From: Alginatibacterium sediminis
GTDB taxonomy: Bacteria; Pseudomonadota; Gammaproteobacteria; Enterobacterales; Celerinatantimonadaceae
Assembly (NCBI RefSeq): GCF_003610775.1
Contig: NZ_RAQO01000013.1
Location: 1 to 64,000 of the forward strand
DNA length: 64,000 nucleotides
Direction of reading: 5' to 3'
The position numbers were made by a program, and so were the translations under genes. The notes under the pieces are model-generated. The model saw only the letters and a list, made by a program, of their open reading frames with translations, made no database searches and was not told where the DNA came from. Shown one piece after another: positions 8,531 through 19,128 of the stretch; position 1 is the first letter of the stretch, and each line of letters opens with the position of its first letter.

Positions 8531-11119
8531 ATGCCACACATGTCAGAGCAATATAGTCCGCGCGATATCGAAACCCGCATCCAAGAACAATGGGATAAAG
8601 ACCAAACTTTTGCCGTCACCGAAGACGCTAGCAAGGAAAAGTTTTATTGCCTATCAATGTTCCCGTATCCAAGCGGACGACTGCACATGGGTCACGTACG
8701 CAACTACACTATTGGTGATGTGGTCTCGCGTTATCAACGCATGCAGGGTAAAAACGTTCTCCAACCCATGGGTTGGGATGCATTCGGTCTACCCGCTGAA
8801 AACGCAGCAATCAATAATAATACTGCGCCAGCGAAGTGGACTTACGAAAACATCGAGTACATGAAGACCCAATTAAAACAGCTAGGTTTTGGATATGATT
8901 GGAACCGCGAGCTGGCCACATGCCGCCCTGATTACTATCGCTGGGAGCAATGGTTCTTCACCAAACTATATGACAAAGGTATGGTTTATAAGAAAATGGC
9001 TACGGTTAACTGGGATCCGGTTGACCAAACTGTACTCGCCAATGAGCAAGTTATCGACGGTCGCGGCTGGCGCTCTGGAGCCTTAGTTGAACAAAAGCAA
9101 ATACCGCAATGGTTCATTAAGATTACTGATTACGCTCAAGAGTTACTTGATGATTTAGATCAGCTAAATGAATGGCCAGAGCAAGTTAAGACCATGCAAC
9201 GCAACTGGATAGGTCGTTCTGAAGGCGTAGAAATGACCTTTGGTCTTGCTGGGCGCGACGATAGCTTTGATATCTACACCACCCGCCCTGACACGTTAAT
9301 GGGTGTAACCTATGTAGCATTGGCTGCTGCTCATCCTTTAGCTGTTGAAGCCTCTGTCAACAATCCGGAACTAGCGAGTTTTATTGATGACTGTCGTAAC
9401 AACAAAGTTGCCGAAGCTGATATGGCAACGATGGAAAAGAAAGGTGTTGATACCGGTTTAAAAGCAATTCATCCAATTAGCGGTGAGCAAATCCCAGTAT
9501 GGGCAGCTAATTTTGTGCTGATGGATTATGGCTCAGGCGCCGTAATGTCAGTACCCGCACACGACCAACGCGATTATGAGTTTGCTAAGACTTTCGGCCT
9601 AGACATAAAAGCGGTTATCAAACCTGCCGACCAAGATGTAGACATCAGCGAAGTTGCTTATACAGAAAAAGGGATTCTATTCAACTCTGGTGAATTTGAT
9701 GGCTTAGATTTCCAAGCAGCCTTAGATGCCATATCCAGTAAGCTTGAAGCTCAAAACAAAGGTCGTAAAACCGTAAACTTCCGATTGCGAGATTGGGGCG
9801 TATCGCGCCAACGCTATTGGGGCACTCCAATCCCCATGCTAAATTTGCCAAATGGTGACGTGGTGCCCGTACCTGAAGACCAACTGCCGGTGCGCTTACC
9901 TGAAGATGTGGTTATGGATGGCGTTAGCTCGCCAATCAAGTCAAATCCGCAGTGGGCTAAAACAACTTACCAAGGCGAAGAAGCGTTCCATGAAACCGAT
10001 ACCTTTGACACCTTTATGGAGTCAAGCTGGTACTACGCTCGCTACTGTAGCTCGAATCAAGATGAAGTCATGCTTGATCCAGAACAAGCCAACTACTGGT
10101 TACCCGTTGATCAATATATCGGAGGCATTGAGCATGCCATTTTGCACTTACTATATGCGCGATTCTTCCACAAACTATTGCGTGATAGCGGCTTAGTTGA
10201 GTCTGACGAACCGTTTAAGAAACTACTTACACAAGGCATGGTACTCGCTGACGCCTTCTATTATGAAGATGAGAAAGGCGGCAAGGTTTGGGTATCTCCA
10301 AGCGATGCGGTATGCGAAAAAGACGAAAAAGGTCGTATTACTTCAGCTGCTACAACTGACGGTAAAACTCTGACTTATGCGGGCATGAGCAAAATGTCTA
10401 AGTCAAAAAACAACGGCATTGATCCCCAACAAATGGTTGACCGTTACGGTGCTGATACCGTGCGCCTATTTATGATGTTTGCAGCACCTGCTGAACAAAC
10501 ACTTGAATGGCAAGATAGCGCTGTTGAAGGTTCCTTGCGCTTCCTGCGCCGGGTATGGAAACTGGCTTTCGACTACAGTAACAGTGGCGAACACTCCAAA
10601 TTAGATGTTGAAAATCTAAGCGCTGTTCAACAAGAATTGCGTCGTGATTTGCACAAAGCTATCGCTAAAGTAAGTGATGATGTTGGTCGTCGTCAGACCT
10701 TTAATACGGCAATTGCAGCCATAATGGAATTGATGAACAAACTAGGCAAAGCAAGCTTAGAGCACGAACAAGATCGAGCATTAATGCGAGAAGCCATCGA
10801 AGCAGTAGTACTAATGCTTAGCCCTATAACACCACATATCTCCAAAGAGATTTGGCGTCTACTAGGTAATCAAGAAGAAATAGATACCGTTGACTGGCCG
10901 CTAGCTGACGAAAAAGCCTTGGTTGAAAGTAGTAAACTTATAATTGTTCAAGTCAATGGTAAGCTTCGTTGCCGCTTGACGGTTGCCGCTGATGCGGATC
11001 AAGACCAAGTGCAGACGCTAGCAATGAATGATGAACACGTTCAGAAATTTACCGAAGGAAAAACCATCCGTAAGGTGATATTTGTACCCGGTAAACTTCT
11101 TAATATTGTTGCAAATTAA
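8531..11119 (+). CDS. leuS: Leucyl-tRNA synthetase
   Basis: An 862-aa class I aminoacyl-tRNA synthetase charging tRNA-Leu. The HIGH motif appears as HMGH (residues 52-55), the CP1 editing domain occupies about 220-420, and KMSKS is at 621-625, followed by the anticodon-binding and C-terminal domains. Length equals the E. coli enzyme. ATG 8531 has a GGAAG nine bases upstream; an in-frame ATG three codons later (8540) would align better with the E. coli N-terminus. Its tRNA substrate has two copies at the left end of this window. Confidence 0.98.
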   Translation: MPHMSEQYSPRDIETRIQEQWDKDQTFAVTEDASKEKFYCLSMFPYPSGRLHMGHVRNYTIGDVVSRYQRMQGKNVLQPMGWDAFGLPAENAAINNNTAPAKWTYENIEYMKTQLKQLGFGYDWNRELATCRPDYYRWEQWFFTKLYDKGMVYKKMATVNWDPVDQTVLANEQVIDGRGWRSGALVEQKQIPQWFIKITDYAQELLDDLDQLNEWPEQVKTMQRNWIGRSEGVEMTFGLAGRDDSFDIYTTRPDTLMGVTYVALAAAHPLAVEASVNNPELASFIDDCRNNKVAEADMATMEKKGVDTGLKAIHPISGEQIPVWAANFVLMDYGSGAVMSVPAHDQRDYEFAKTFGLDIKAVIKPADQDVDISEVAYTEKGILFNSGEFDGLDFQAALDAISSKLEAQNKGRKTVNFRLRDWGVSRQRYWGTPIPMLNLPNGDVVPVPEDQLPVRLPEDVVMDGVSSPIKSNPQWAKTTYQGEEAFHETDTFDTFMESSWYYARYCSSNQDEVMLDPEQANYWLPVDQYIGGIEHAILHLLYARFFHKLLRDSGLVESDEPFKKLLTQGMVLADAFYYEDEKGGKVWVSPSDAVCEKDEKGRITSAATTDGKTLTYAGMSKMSKSKNNGIDPQQMVDRYGADTVRLFMMFAAPAEQTLEWQDSAVEGSLRFLRRVWKLAFDYSNSGEHSKLDVENLSAVQQELRRDLHKAIAKVSDDVGRRQTFNTAIAAIMELMNKLGKASLEHEQDRALMREAIEAVVLMLSPITPHISKEIWRLLGNQEEIDTVDWPLADEKALVESSKLIIVQVNGKLRCRLTVAADADQDQVQTLAMNDEHVQKFTEGKTIRKVIFVPGKLLNIVAN

Positions 11120-11130
11120 GGTCTAAATGC

Positions 11131-11634
11131 ATGTCGATTAAAGCAGTTCAGATTGTTTTTGTCAGCATTGTTATCGCAACCCTCTCGGGTTGCGGTTTCC
11201 AGCTGCGCGGTGACTACTTGATGTCAGAAGAGCTCAATCGTATGTATGTCAGTGGTGGCGAAAAATATTCGCCTATCCACCGTGAAGTACGCCGTCGTTT
11301 AGAGCTTAATGGTACACAATTAATGGCTGAGCCTAGCGATGACTACCCAACTCTGCGTTTAGGAAGAGTATCAAGAACGAAACGAACTTTATCGCTCTAT
11401 GAAAACGGCCAAGTTGCGGAATATGAAATGAGTTATCGCATCAATTCATCATTAATCTCGCCAAAGCATAACAACCAGGTTTACCCTATAAACGTGAAAA
11501 TGCACCGTGATTTTCAAGACAACCCACTGAGCTCTTTAGCCAAGCAACGTGAAGAAGATATGTTGGATAAGGAAATTAATGGTCTAGCTGCGGATCAAAT
11601 CATTCGTCAATTGGCTGCGATCCAATTTGACTAA
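11131..11634 (+). CDS. lptE: LPS-assembly lipoprotein LptE
   Basis: A 167-aa outer-membrane lipoprotein that plugs the LptD barrel and helps insert lipopolysaccharide. The signal peptide ends in lipobox LSGC with acylated C21. The mature part follows the LptE (RlpB) fold and begins GFQLRG, a family hallmark. It lies 11 bp after leuS and overlaps holA by 8 bp, as in many gammaproteobacteria. Confidence 0.93.
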   Translation: MSIKAVQIVFVSIVIATLSGCGFQLRGDYLMSEELNRMYVSGGEKYSPIHREVRRRLELNGTQLMAEPSDDYPTLRLGRVSRTKRTLSLYENGQVAEYEMSYRINSSLISPKHNNQVYPINVKMHRDFQDNPLSSLAKQREEDMLDKEINGLAADQIIRQLAAIQFD

Positions 11635-12652
11635 AATTTACGCAGATCGTTTAAACCAGTATCTAGATAAAGCTTGCTTGGCTTACGCAGTTGTTGGTGA
11701 GGAACCTTTAATCAAACTTGAAAGTTGCGACGCAATTAGGAATTCCTTGCGACAACAGGGTTTGCTTGAAGAGCGTTTACGCTTCAACTTTGATAGCGAT
11801 TTTCGTTGGGAAGACGTCATCGATGCCTTTCAAGAGCTCTCATTATTTGCCCAACAACGCTTAGTTGAGATCCACTTTGAACAAAGCCCGGATAAAAGCA
11901 TCAATCAGCAGCTAGAGCGGGTAATGCAGTTGCTCCAAGCTGATTGTCGCCTATTGCTAAGTTTTAGCAAATTAAACAAAAGTGTTGAGAAACAAAACTG
12001 GTACGTCTCACTTGAGCAACAGGGCTTACTGGTTATGGTCTATGCACCAGAAGGACAACAACTCAATCGTTGGATAGTCCAGCGGCTTAAGAATAATCAA
12101 ATAGAACCCAGTAACGACCGCGTTGAACTGCTCTCTCATTATTACGAGGGAAACTTACCAGCGATGTCACAAGCAATTCAAACCATCGCTTTGTTAAGTC
12201 ACGGTAAGAAGCAACACGCACTTAGCATTCACGACATTGAGAATTGCCTCGATCAAGCCAGTCATTTTACGGCCTTTCACCTTGTCGACGCCATGCTACA
12301 GATGGACCTGCGCCGTAGCTTACATATCGCGCATCAACTCCAACAACAGCAAAGTGATAGTTTATTACTCGTCAACTGGGGGCTAAGCAATGACTTTAAA
12401 TGCATTCAAGCCTTGTGGAACGGCGAAGCTGAACGCAGTGTGTTCCAACGATTTAGAATTTGGTCAAAACGCCAAAACATGCTGCGAAATGCAAGCCACT
12501 CTCTAAGCCAACAACAGTTAGCTTCAGCCTACGAATTACTAGCCCAAATTGATATAGCTCTGAAAACCTTTGATGCAGCGTGGGCTTGGCATTTGCTAGA
12601 GCGTTGTATGTTGTTAATGGTCAAACCCAATTATGTCCAAGCTCCACACTAA
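11627..12652 (+). CDS. holA: DNA polymerase III subunit delta
   Basis: A 341-aa clamp-loader subunit that opens the beta sliding clamp. Length matches E. coli HolA (343 aa), and the N-terminal clamp-binding domain, divergent AAA+ core and C-terminal collar domain are expected over this span. The start is TTG at 11627, inside the lptE reading frame, and the 3' end overlaps nadD by 20 bp. Sequence conservation is low, as usual for HolA, so the call leans on length and synteny. Confidence 0.92.
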   Translation: MTKIYADRLNQYLDKACLAYAVVGEEPLIKLESCDAIRNSLRQQGLLEERLRFNFDSDFRWEDVIDAFQELSLFAQQRLVEIHFEQSPDKSINQQLERVMQLLQADCRLLLSFSKLNKSVEKQNWYVSLEQQGLLVMVYAPEGQQLNRWIVQRLKNNQIEPSNDRVELLSHYYEGNLPAMSQAIQTIALLSHGKKQHALSIHDIENCLDQASHFTAFHLVDAMLQMDLRRSLHIAHQLQQQQSDSLLLVNWGLSNDFKCIQALWNGEAERSVFQRFRIWSKRQNMLRNASHSLSQQQLASAYELLAQIDIALKTFDAAWAWHLLERCMLLMVKPNYVQAPH

Positions 12653-13286
12653 GTTAATTTTTGGCGGTAGTTTTGACCCTATCCATCTAGGGCATCTACA
12701 GCATATCGAATCACTGAAGCAAGAATTCGATCCTTGCGAAGCAATTCTGTTACCAAATGCATTGTCGCCGCTAAAACAAAAACAGTTCTGCTTGCCTGAG
12801 CAGCGCCTTCGTTGCTTAGAACTTGCCGTGGCTCAATCGCCGAATTTGCAACTAGATACCCGCGAATTGAAGCGCCAAGAGCCAAGCTATACCTTACTTA
12901 GTCTACAAGAGTTTGCTAACGAATCCCCCCATGACTCGCGTATCTTTGTGCTTGGTATGGATTCTTTAATTCATTTAGACCGATGGTACAAGTGGCGAGA
13001 GCTATTTGATTATGCCAATTTACTGGTTCTTAATCGTCCCGGATACAACCGGGTACTCGCACCAGAGCTGCGAGACTTCTTAGCGCCTCGCCAAGTTGAT
13101 AGTGCTAATGCGCTAAGCCAAACCGAGGCTGGAAGAATTGCCTTTATCCAGCAGCAAGAAATACCTATATCTTCAAGTCAGATCAGGGATTACTTAGTAT
13201 CACAGCCTAAACACCCAGATCTGAAACGATGGTTGCCGAAGTCTGTATACGACTACATCCAGGCCGAAGGTATTTATCAGTTGTAA
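12633..13286 (+). CDS. nadD: Nicotinate-nucleotide adenylyltransferase
   Basis: A 217-aa nucleotidyltransferase that makes deamido-NAD from nicotinate mononucleotide and ATP. The ATP-binding motif GGSFDPIHLGH (11-21) carries the H-x-G-H signature, and a C-terminal ISSSQIR motif is present. The ATG at 12633 overlaps holA, suggesting coupling. The next gene, rsfS, follows after about 60 bp, as in most gammaproteobacteria. Confidence 0.96.
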   Translation: MSKLHTKLIFGGSFDPIHLGHLQHIESLKQEFDPCEAILLPNALSPLKQKQFCLPEQRLRCLELAVAQSPNLQLDTRELKRQEPSYTLLSLQEFANESPHDSRIFVLGMDSLIHLDRWYKWRELFDYANLLVLNRPGYNRVLAPELRDFLAPRQVDSANALSQTEAGRIAFIQQQEIPISSSQIRDYLVSQPKHPDLKRWLPKSVYDYIQAEGIYQL

Positions 13287-13348
13287 GGCAGTACGGCCGG
13301 CTTAGGCCGTGTTATACTCGGCCGCAACGAAAACACATAGGACCGATT

Positions 13349-13696
13349 TTGAAAAAAGAACAAGCACTTGTCGACTTTGTTGTCGACAAAATAGAAGACC
13401 TGAAAGGCCGCGATATCAGCGTACTCGACGTACGAGAAAAATCGACGGTAACTGACTATCTCGTTGTATGTAGCGGTAATTCAAAACGTCACGTTCAATC
13501 CATTGCACAAAATGTCAATATCGAAGCCAAACAAGCCGAGGTAGAAATTCTCGGAATTGAAGGGCAAGTTGAAGGTGAATGGGTTTTGGTTGATTTGGGT
13601 AATGTTGTTGTACACGTGATGCAAGATCAAACTCGTGATTTCTATCAACTCGAAAAACTATGGTCACAAGGCCCAAGTGAGTCAGCTGCAGGATGA
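13349..13696 (+). CDS. rsfS: Ribosomal silencing factor RsfS
   Basis: A 115-aa factor that binds uL14 of the 50S subunit and blocks 30S joining during starvation. An upstream open frame extends to 13229, but that part overlaps nadD and is unlike the family. TTG at 13349, preceded by TAGGA, gives [19 protein letters not shown], which aligns with the N-terminus of E. coli RsfS (105 aa). The conserved core [13 protein letters not shown] is present. The stop overlaps the rlmH ATG by 4 bp. Confidence 0.94.
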   Translation: MKKEQALVDFVVDKIEDLKGRDISVLDVREKSTVTDYLVVCSGNSKRHVQSIAQNVNIEAKQAEVEILGIEGQVEGEWVLVDLGNVVVHVMQDQTRDFYQLEKLWSQGPSESAAG

Positions 13697-14163
13697 AAAT
13701 CCAGCTACTTGCCGTCGGCCACAAAATGCCGGCGTGGGTTGAGCAAGGCTACCAAGAATATGCCCGCCGATTCCCTAAAGATATGCCCTTAGAGCTCGTC
13801 GAAATTAGTGCCGGTAAGCGGGGTAAAAATGCTGATATACGCCGTATTCTTGAGAAAGAAGGCGAAGCCACCTTAGCAGCAATTCCCAAAGGTAATCGTA
13901 TTGTCACCTTAGAAGTGACAGGAAAAGCCTGGACGACCGAACAGCTTGCAAAGAATATGGACGCCTGGAAAATGGATGGTCGCGATGTTAGTTTGCTCAT
14001 TGGCGGTCCCGAAGGATTAGCGCCAGCTTGTATTCAAGCATCAGAGCAACGTTGGTCGCTTTCTGCGTTGACCTTACCGCACCCTATGGTTCGAGTCATT
14101 GTCGCAGAAGGCTTATATCGCGCTTGGAGTGTCACAGCTAACCACCCTTATCATAGAGAATAA
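13693..14163 (+). CDS. rlmH: 23S rRNA pseudouridine-1915 methyltransferase
   Basis: A 156-aa SPOUT-class methyltransferase acting on Psi1915 of 23S rRNA in the assembled 70S ribosome. The knot-forming GGPEG loop and the C-terminal run [19 protein letters not shown] are characteristic. Length equals E. coli RlmH (155 aa). Translation is coupled to rsfS through the ATGA overlap. Confidence 0.96.
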   Translation: MKIQLLAVGHKMPAWVEQGYQEYARRFPKDMPLELVEISAGKRGKNADIRRILEKEGEATLAAIPKGNRIVTLEVTGKAWTTEQLAKNMDAWKMDGRDVSLLIGGPEGLAPACIQASEQRWSLSALTLPHPMVRVIVAEGLYRAWSVTANHPYHRE

Positions 14164-14168
14164 GTTGC

Positions 14169-16067
14169 ATGAATAAGCGCGTCGCAATGCGCGATCATAG
14201 CTCAGAATCAAATTTATTTAAGCGCCGAGCATTTGTTTGTTTTGTCGGTGTTATAGCTTTGTTGTGCCTATTACTCGCGAATATGTACTATCTGCAATTA
14301 CAAAATTTCGAAACCTATAACACTCGCTCCAACGACAACCGAATAAGCATCGTACCGATAGCACCTCCACGCGGCCTAATTTATGATCGTAATGGAGTAT
14401 TGTTAGCGGAGAATCGTCCAACATTTAGTATTGAAATTATACCGGAGCGCGTTGATGATATTGACGTGATGCTTAAAGAGCTCGGCAGTCTTATCACGCT
14501 CAGCGAAACCGATATCAGTAGTTTCAATACCCGGCACAAACAAAGTCGTCGCTTCAAGCCTATCACCTTAAAAGACCGTCTAAGCGAACGGGAAGTCGCC
14601 ATTTTCAGCGTGAATCAACATCGCTTTAAAGGGGCTCAAATCGAAAGTAATCTCAGCCGTTACTATCCTTATGGAGAGGCGATTACCCATGCTTTAGGCT
14701 ATGTTGCCCGCATTAATACCAAAGACGTTGAGCGCCTAACTAAAGATGAAAAAATCACCAATTATGCCGCCACCAAAACCATCGGTAAGCAAGGCATTGA
14801 GCGCTACTACGAAGACTTACTACATGGTGAAGCTGGCTACCAAGAAGTTGAAGTCAACAACCGTGGGCGTATTATTCGGACATTAAGGGTTAAGCCACCT
14901 GTACCCGGCCACGATCTATACTTGAACATTGATATTAATTTGCAGCTTCAAGCCCATTCCATTTTGGAAGGACGTCGAGGTTCTATCGTGTTGATAGACC
15001 CTGAAACCAGTGGCATCTTAGCGTTGGTTAGCAGTCCTAGTTATGACCCTAATCAGTTTGTAAGCGGCATCAGTAACACCAATTATAGTGCTTTGCTAAA
15101 CTCGCGCGATAGACCTCTAATTAACCGTGCCAGCCAAGGTACCTACCCTCCCGCCTCAACCATAAAACCTTTGATGGCAGTCATGGGCTTAGAGCTCGAC
15201 AAAATTGATGAAGAAGAACAAATTTTCGATCCCGGCTTCTTTCAAATTCCCAATACTAAACGTCGTTTCAGAGACTGGAAACGCTGGGGACACGGTTGGG
15301 TAGACGTTACTAAAGCAATTGAACAAAGTGTTGATACATTCTTCTACAAACTCGCCTACGATGTAGGCATCGATAACATCCATAACTATATGAATAAATT
15401 TGGTTTTGGACGTTATACGGGTATTGATATCCATGAAGAAACAAAAGCCAATATGCCAAGCCGAGAATGGAAAAGAGAGCGCCATCGTCAGCCATGGTGG
15501 CAAGGTGACACGATTTCAGTCGGTATAGGTCAAGGTTACTGGACAGCAACCCCATTGCAGCTCGCTCAAGCAACTAATATTTTAGTTAATAAAGGCCGCG
15601 TAATTGATCCCAAAATTGTCCATGCGATAGACGACGGAAACCAAACCGTAGCCTTGCCTCTACTCGAACATGATTCAATTGAAGTAAGAGATCAGAGGCA
15701 CTGGGAGATCGCGCTTAATGGCATGTATGGTGTTGTTAATCGCTCTAATGGTACAGCCAGACGAGCTTTTGTAGGGACCCCTTACGTTTCCGCTGGGAAA
15801 TCGGGCACAGCACAAGTTATCGCAATCGCTGACGACGCAGAATACGATGCAGATGCGATCGACGAGCGTCACCGTGACAATGCGATGTTTATTGCCTTTG
15901 CTCCCTATGACAAGCCAAAAATTGTTGCCAGTATCGTTGTCGAAAACGCTGGTGGGGGTAGTTCAAATGGCGGTCCAATAGCTCGCGAGCTTTTCGATAG
16001 TTTCATGAGTCGGCAAGACTTCAATGATGTATTAAACAGATATGATTTAGTGGATGAAAATGAATAA
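14169..16067 (+). CDS. mrdA: Peptidoglycan transpeptidase PBP2
   Basis: A 632-aa class B penicillin-binding protein that cross-links lateral-wall peptidoglycan in the elongasome. A membrane anchor lies near residues 23-42, followed by the pedestal domain and the transpeptidase domain. Active site: S330-TIK (S-x2-K), SVD for the second motif (in [10 protein letters not shown]) and K544-S-G-T for the third. Positions coincide with E. coli PBP2. It overlaps its glycosyltransferase partner rodA by 14 bp. Confidence 0.97.
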   Translation: MNKRVAMRDHSSESNLFKRRAFVCFVGVIALLCLLLANMYYLQLQNFETYNTRSNDNRISIVPIAPPRGLIYDRNGVLLAENRPTFSIEIIPERVDDIDVMLKELGSLITLSETDISSFNTRHKQSRRFKPITLKDRLSEREVAIFSVNQHRFKGAQIESNLSRYYPYGEAITHALGYVARINTKDVERLTKDEKITNYAATKTIGKQGIERYYEDLLHGEAGYQEVEVNNRGRIIRTLRVKPPVPGHDLYLNIDINLQLQAHSILEGRRGSIVLIDPETSGILALVSSPSYDPNQFVSGISNTNYSALLNSRDRPLINRASQGTYPPASTIKPLMAVMGLELDKIDEEEQIFDPGFFQIPNTKRRFRDWKRWGHGWVDVTKAIEQSVDTFFYKLAYDVGIDNIHNYMNKFGFGRYTGIDIHEETKANMPSREWKRERHRQPWWQGDTISVGIGQGYWTATPLQLAQATNILVNKGRVIDPKIVHAIDDGNQTVALPLLEHDSIEVRDQRHWEIALNGMYGVVNRSNGTARRAFVGTPYVSAGKSGTAQVIAIADDAEYDADAIDERHRDNAMFIAFAPYDKPKIVASIVVENAGGGSSNGGPIARELFDSFMSRQDFNDVLNRYDLVDENE

Positions 16068-17163
16068 ACAGCAACAGCAGTCAATTTGGTGGCGACTGCA
16101 CATCGACTGGCCACTGTTACTCGGTTTGGTCGTGCTTTGCGGTGTCGGTAGTTTCATCCTATATAGCGCTAGTGGCGAAAGTATGGCGATGCTCAATCGA
16201 CAATTAGTGCGTGTTTTCTTTGCCTTTGTGGTGATGTTTGTTATGGCGCAAATATCACCCGATGTGTATGCACGTTGGGCACTACCACTATTCTTAGTCG
16301 GTCTGATAATGTTGGTTATGGTACTCGTTTTCGGACATGTCGGTAAAGGGGCCCAACGTTGGCTTGATCTAGGTGTAGTTCGCTTCCAACCCTCTGAAAT
16401 AATGAAAGTAGCTGTCCCATTAATGGTTGCAAGTTATATCAGTAAGCACTCACTTCCACCTAAGTTTACGGTGCTGCTTGTGGGTGCAGCCATCGCCATC
16501 GCACCTACCTTGCTCATTGCTCGACAGCCAGACTTAGGCACGTCCTTACTGGTTGCAGCTTCAGGAATATTCGTTCTGTTTCTTGCTGGCATGAGCTGGG
16601 CTTTAGTTGCCGCTGCCGCAGCCGCTATCGCAGCTTTGCTCCCAGTATTATGGTATTTTTTCATGCACGATTATCAGCGTCAGCGAGTGCTCACCTTACT
16701 AAATCCAGAGCGAGACCCTCTCAATACCGGTTATCATATTATTCAGTCAAAAATATCTATTGGCTCAGGCGGTTTATCCGGCAAAGGATGGTTGCAGGGC
16801 ACTCAAAGCCAACTAGACTTTTTACCCGAGCGGCATACCGATTTCATCTTTGCAGTTTTCGCGGAGGAGTTTGGCTATATAGGAGTGATACTGTTACTGG
16901 CTTTATATTTATATATTATCGCTCGAGGACTTTTAATCGCTATTCAAGCTCAAACAGCCTTCGGACGCTTAATCGCAGGAAGCCTAACACTCACTTTTTT
17001 CGTGTATGTGTTCGTAAATATCGGTATGGTTAGCGGACTATTACCGGTTGTGGGCGTACCTTTACCCTTAATTAGCTATGGCGGCACATCCATCGTAACC
17101 TTAATGGCAGGTTTTGGTGTATTAATGTCGGTGCACACTCACAAGCGATTATATGCTCAATAA
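16054..17163 (+). CDS. mrdB: Peptidoglycan glycosyltransferase RodA
   Basis: A 369-aa SEDS-family polymerase with about ten membrane segments that extends glycan strands with PBP2 during rod elongation. The family signature near the C-terminus, [14 protein letters not shown], is intact, and the extracellular region with RQPDLGTSL is present. The start ATG is inside the 3' end of mrdA, suggesting stoichiometric production of the pair. Confidence 0.97.
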   Translation: MKMNKQQQQSIWWRLHIDWPLLLGLVVLCGVGSFILYSASGESMAMLNRQLVRVFFAFVVMFVMAQISPDVYARWALPLFLVGLIMLVMVLVFGHVGKGAQRWLDLGVVRFQPSEIMKVAVPLMVASYISKHSLPPKFTVLLVGAAIAIAPTLLIARQPDLGTSLLVAASGIFVLFLAGMSWALVAAAAAAIAALLPVLWYFFMHDYQRQRVLTLLNPERDPLNTGYHIIQSKISIGSGGLSGKGWLQGTQSQLDFLPERHTDFIFAVFAEEFGYIGVILLLALYLYIIARGLLIAIQAQTAFGRLIAGSLTLTFFVYVFVNIGMVSGLLPVVGVPLPLISYGGTSIVTLMAGFGVLMSVHTHKRLYAQ

Positions 17164-17191
17164 CTCAATCCTCAGAATTTTAGGAGAAAGA

Positions 17192-18172
17192 ATGCGCCAA
17201 CTTGTTCTCGCGCTAAGTTTAGCTCTCGGTTTTTCTCAATCTGCATTAGCAGCCCCTATGGACGACGCCACACGAACCAGAATCGCTGAGCTAGCGGAGC
17301 AATTGTCGATCGATCAAAGCAAGCTTGAGGCAGCTATAGGCCAAGCTAAAAAGAGCCCAACTGTTCTTAAAGCAATTACTAAACCTTGGGAAGCCAAGCC
17401 TTGGTATGAGTACAGGCCCATTTTTCTAACCCAAAAACGCATCGATAAGGGTGTTGAGTTTTGGAAGAAAAACCAAGACACCTTAATCCGCGCCGAACAG
17501 GAATTTCAAGTACCCGCCCATGTTATCGTCTCTATCATTGGAGTGGAGACTTATTACGGAGGTAATAAAGGAAGTCTTTCAGTTCTAAATTCTCTGTATA
17601 GTTTAGGTTTCCACTATCCCAAACGAGCCGAATTTTTCTCTAAAGAATTTGCTTACTACGTCAAACTAGCAGCAGAACAAGGTTGGGACCTAAAGTCAGT
17701 AAAAGGATCATATGCCGGAGCGATGGGATATGGCCAGTTTATCCCCAGTAGCTACATCCATTACGGTGTCGACTTCGATGGTGACAACAAAGTAGACATA
17801 CTAAATAATGAAGTTGATGCGATTGGTTCAGTTGCTAATTATTTCAGTGAGCACCATTGGAGTTTTGGAGAGCCCGTTATTCACCCAATTGAGATAGGTG
17901 AGTTAGATCCAGCTCTATTTGAGCAAAAAGGCTTGAGTTTTGACCACACTTGGGCGCAATTAAATGCTCAGGGTCTAAAAAGCAGCGACGCTATTCCCCA
18001 ACAAGCGAAAGTGCGGTTTGTAAGCCTCAAAGAAAGTGACACCAAGACCAGCTACTGGGTTGCTCGCGAAAACTTTTATGTCATTACTCGTTACAATCGC
18101 AGTGTGTTGTACGCTATGGCCGTTCACCAACTAAGTGAAGAGATCAAACGTGCTTATCAAGCTTCGAATTAA
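17192..18172 (+). CDS. mltB: Membrane-bound lytic murein transglycosylase B
   Basis: A 326-aa periplasmic lytic transglycosylase that cleaves glycan strands with 1,6-anhydro ring formation. ATG 17192 is chosen because AGGAG lies 5 bases upstream and the signal peptide (RQLVLALSLALGFSQSALA) then starts at residue 2; an in-frame ATG at 17153 inside rodA is less likely. Catalytic Glu is in SIIGVETYYGG, with GAMGYGQFIPSSY downstream. The signal peptide ends in ALA-A without a lipobox cysteine, so this copy looks soluble or SltB-like rather than a lipoprotein. Confidence 0.92.
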   Translation: MRQLVLALSLALGFSQSALAAPMDDATRTRIAELAEQLSIDQSKLEAAIGQAKKSPTVLKAITKPWEAKPWYEYRPIFLTQKRIDKGVEFWKKNQDTLIRAEQEFQVPAHVIVSIIGVETYYGGNKGSLSVLNSLYSLGFHYPKRAEFFSKEFAYYVKLAAEQGWDLKSVKGSYAGAMGYGQFIPSSYIHYGVDFDGDNKVDILNNEVDAIGSVANYFSEHHWSFGEPVIHPIEIGELDPALFEQKGLSFDHTWAQLNAQGLKSSDAIPQQAKVRFVSLKESDTKTSYWVARENFYVITRYNRSVLYAMAVHQLSEEIKRAYQASN

Positions 18173-19007
18173 ACCGAATAATCTGCGCTTAATTGCTGCC
18201 GCAGCGCTAAGCCTAATTTTAGCCGCATGTAGTTCTAAAGCGCCACCGCCACAAAGCAAACCCAGTGCTGCTGACCCCAATGCCGGCCGCTATTCCATCA
18301 GTCAGGACATAGCACCAGACGACGCGCCAAAATTGGACCATTTAGAAAATCCTGTCCCTCGTGCGGAACCGCTTAGCAAAGGGGGTAACCGAGATTACAC
18401 GGTACGTGGGATTGCATATAAAGTTTGGCGTGATATTGAAAGCTATGAAGTCGATGGTATCGCCTCTTGGTACGGTAAAAAGTTCCATGGGCACCTTACT
18501 TCAAATGGTGAAATTTACGATATGTATAGCTTCTCAGCAGCGCATAAGAATTTGCCTTTACCTAGCTACGTTGAAGTTACAAATTTAGCCAACGGGAAAT
18601 CAGTGATTGTTCGGGTAAATGATCGCGGACCATTTCATAGTAAACGCGAGATCGATTTATCATACGCAGCTGCGTACAAGCTTGATATGCTAGCAAATGG
18701 GACGGCCAAGGTTCGCGTAAAACTGATACGACCGGATGCGCCACAGACGGATACTGAACGGGCTTACATTTACGAAAGCGAGTTCTTAATCCAACTTGCC
18801 GCCAGTAAGAACAAAGAAGCATTACAATTACATCAGCGGAAATTACAACAGCAGGGTTTAAAAGCTAGAATTGTCGAAGATAAAGGGTGGCAGAAATTAC
18901 AATTAGGCCCCTATGTCGACAATAGAGAAGCGGTTAAAACTCTGGAACAAATTCGGGAACCCGACTACAAAAATGCCTTTATCATTGAGCAAAACTTATC
19001 GAATTAG
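18150..19007 (+). CDS. rlpA: Rare lipoprotein A, septal transglycosylase
   Basis: A 285-aa outer-membrane lipoprotein that degrades denuded glycan strands at the septum. GTG 18150 has GAAGAG seven bases upstream; GTG 18135 is an alternative with no clear ribosome site. The lipobox is LAAC, followed by a Pro/Ser-rich linker, a double-psi beta-barrel (SWYGKKFHG...VNDRGPF) and a C-terminal SPOR domain from about residue 210 that binds denuded peptidoglycan. It overlaps mltB by 23 bp, so two wall hydrolases are made together. Confidence 0.93.
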   Translation: MLIKLRIKPNNLRLIAAAALSLILAACSSKAPPPQSKPSAADPNAGRYSISQDIAPDDAPKLDHLENPVPRAEPLSKGGNRDYTVRGIAYKVWRDIESYEVDGIASWYGKKFHGHLTSNGEIYDMYSFSAAHKNLPLPSYVEVTNLANGKSVIVRVNDRGPFHSKREIDLSYAAAYKLDMLANGTAKVRVKLIRPDAPQTDTERAYIYESEFLIQLAASKNKEALQLHQRKLQQQGLKARIVEDKGWQKLQLGPYVDNREAVKTLEQIREPDYKNAFIIEQNLSN

Positions 19008-19128
19008 CAAACGAGGGCCTAAAGTGACATTTTTCCAAGCTAGATATCTAGCCTAGTCATTCTATCTGCTGCCAAATTTGTTAAACTACCGGCGTTTTAC
19101 TCGCCCTTAACGACCAAGAAGACTTTTT

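Noticed and set aside
13229-13348. N-terminal extension of rsfS to 13229
   Set aside because: The first ~40 codons overlap nadD and match no RsfS protein; the TTG at 13349 restores the usual length.
16434-16664. Alanine-rich antisense frame in rodA
   Set aside because: The low-complexity alanine stretch is the complement of a GCN-rich membrane segment of rodA; there is no ribosome site.
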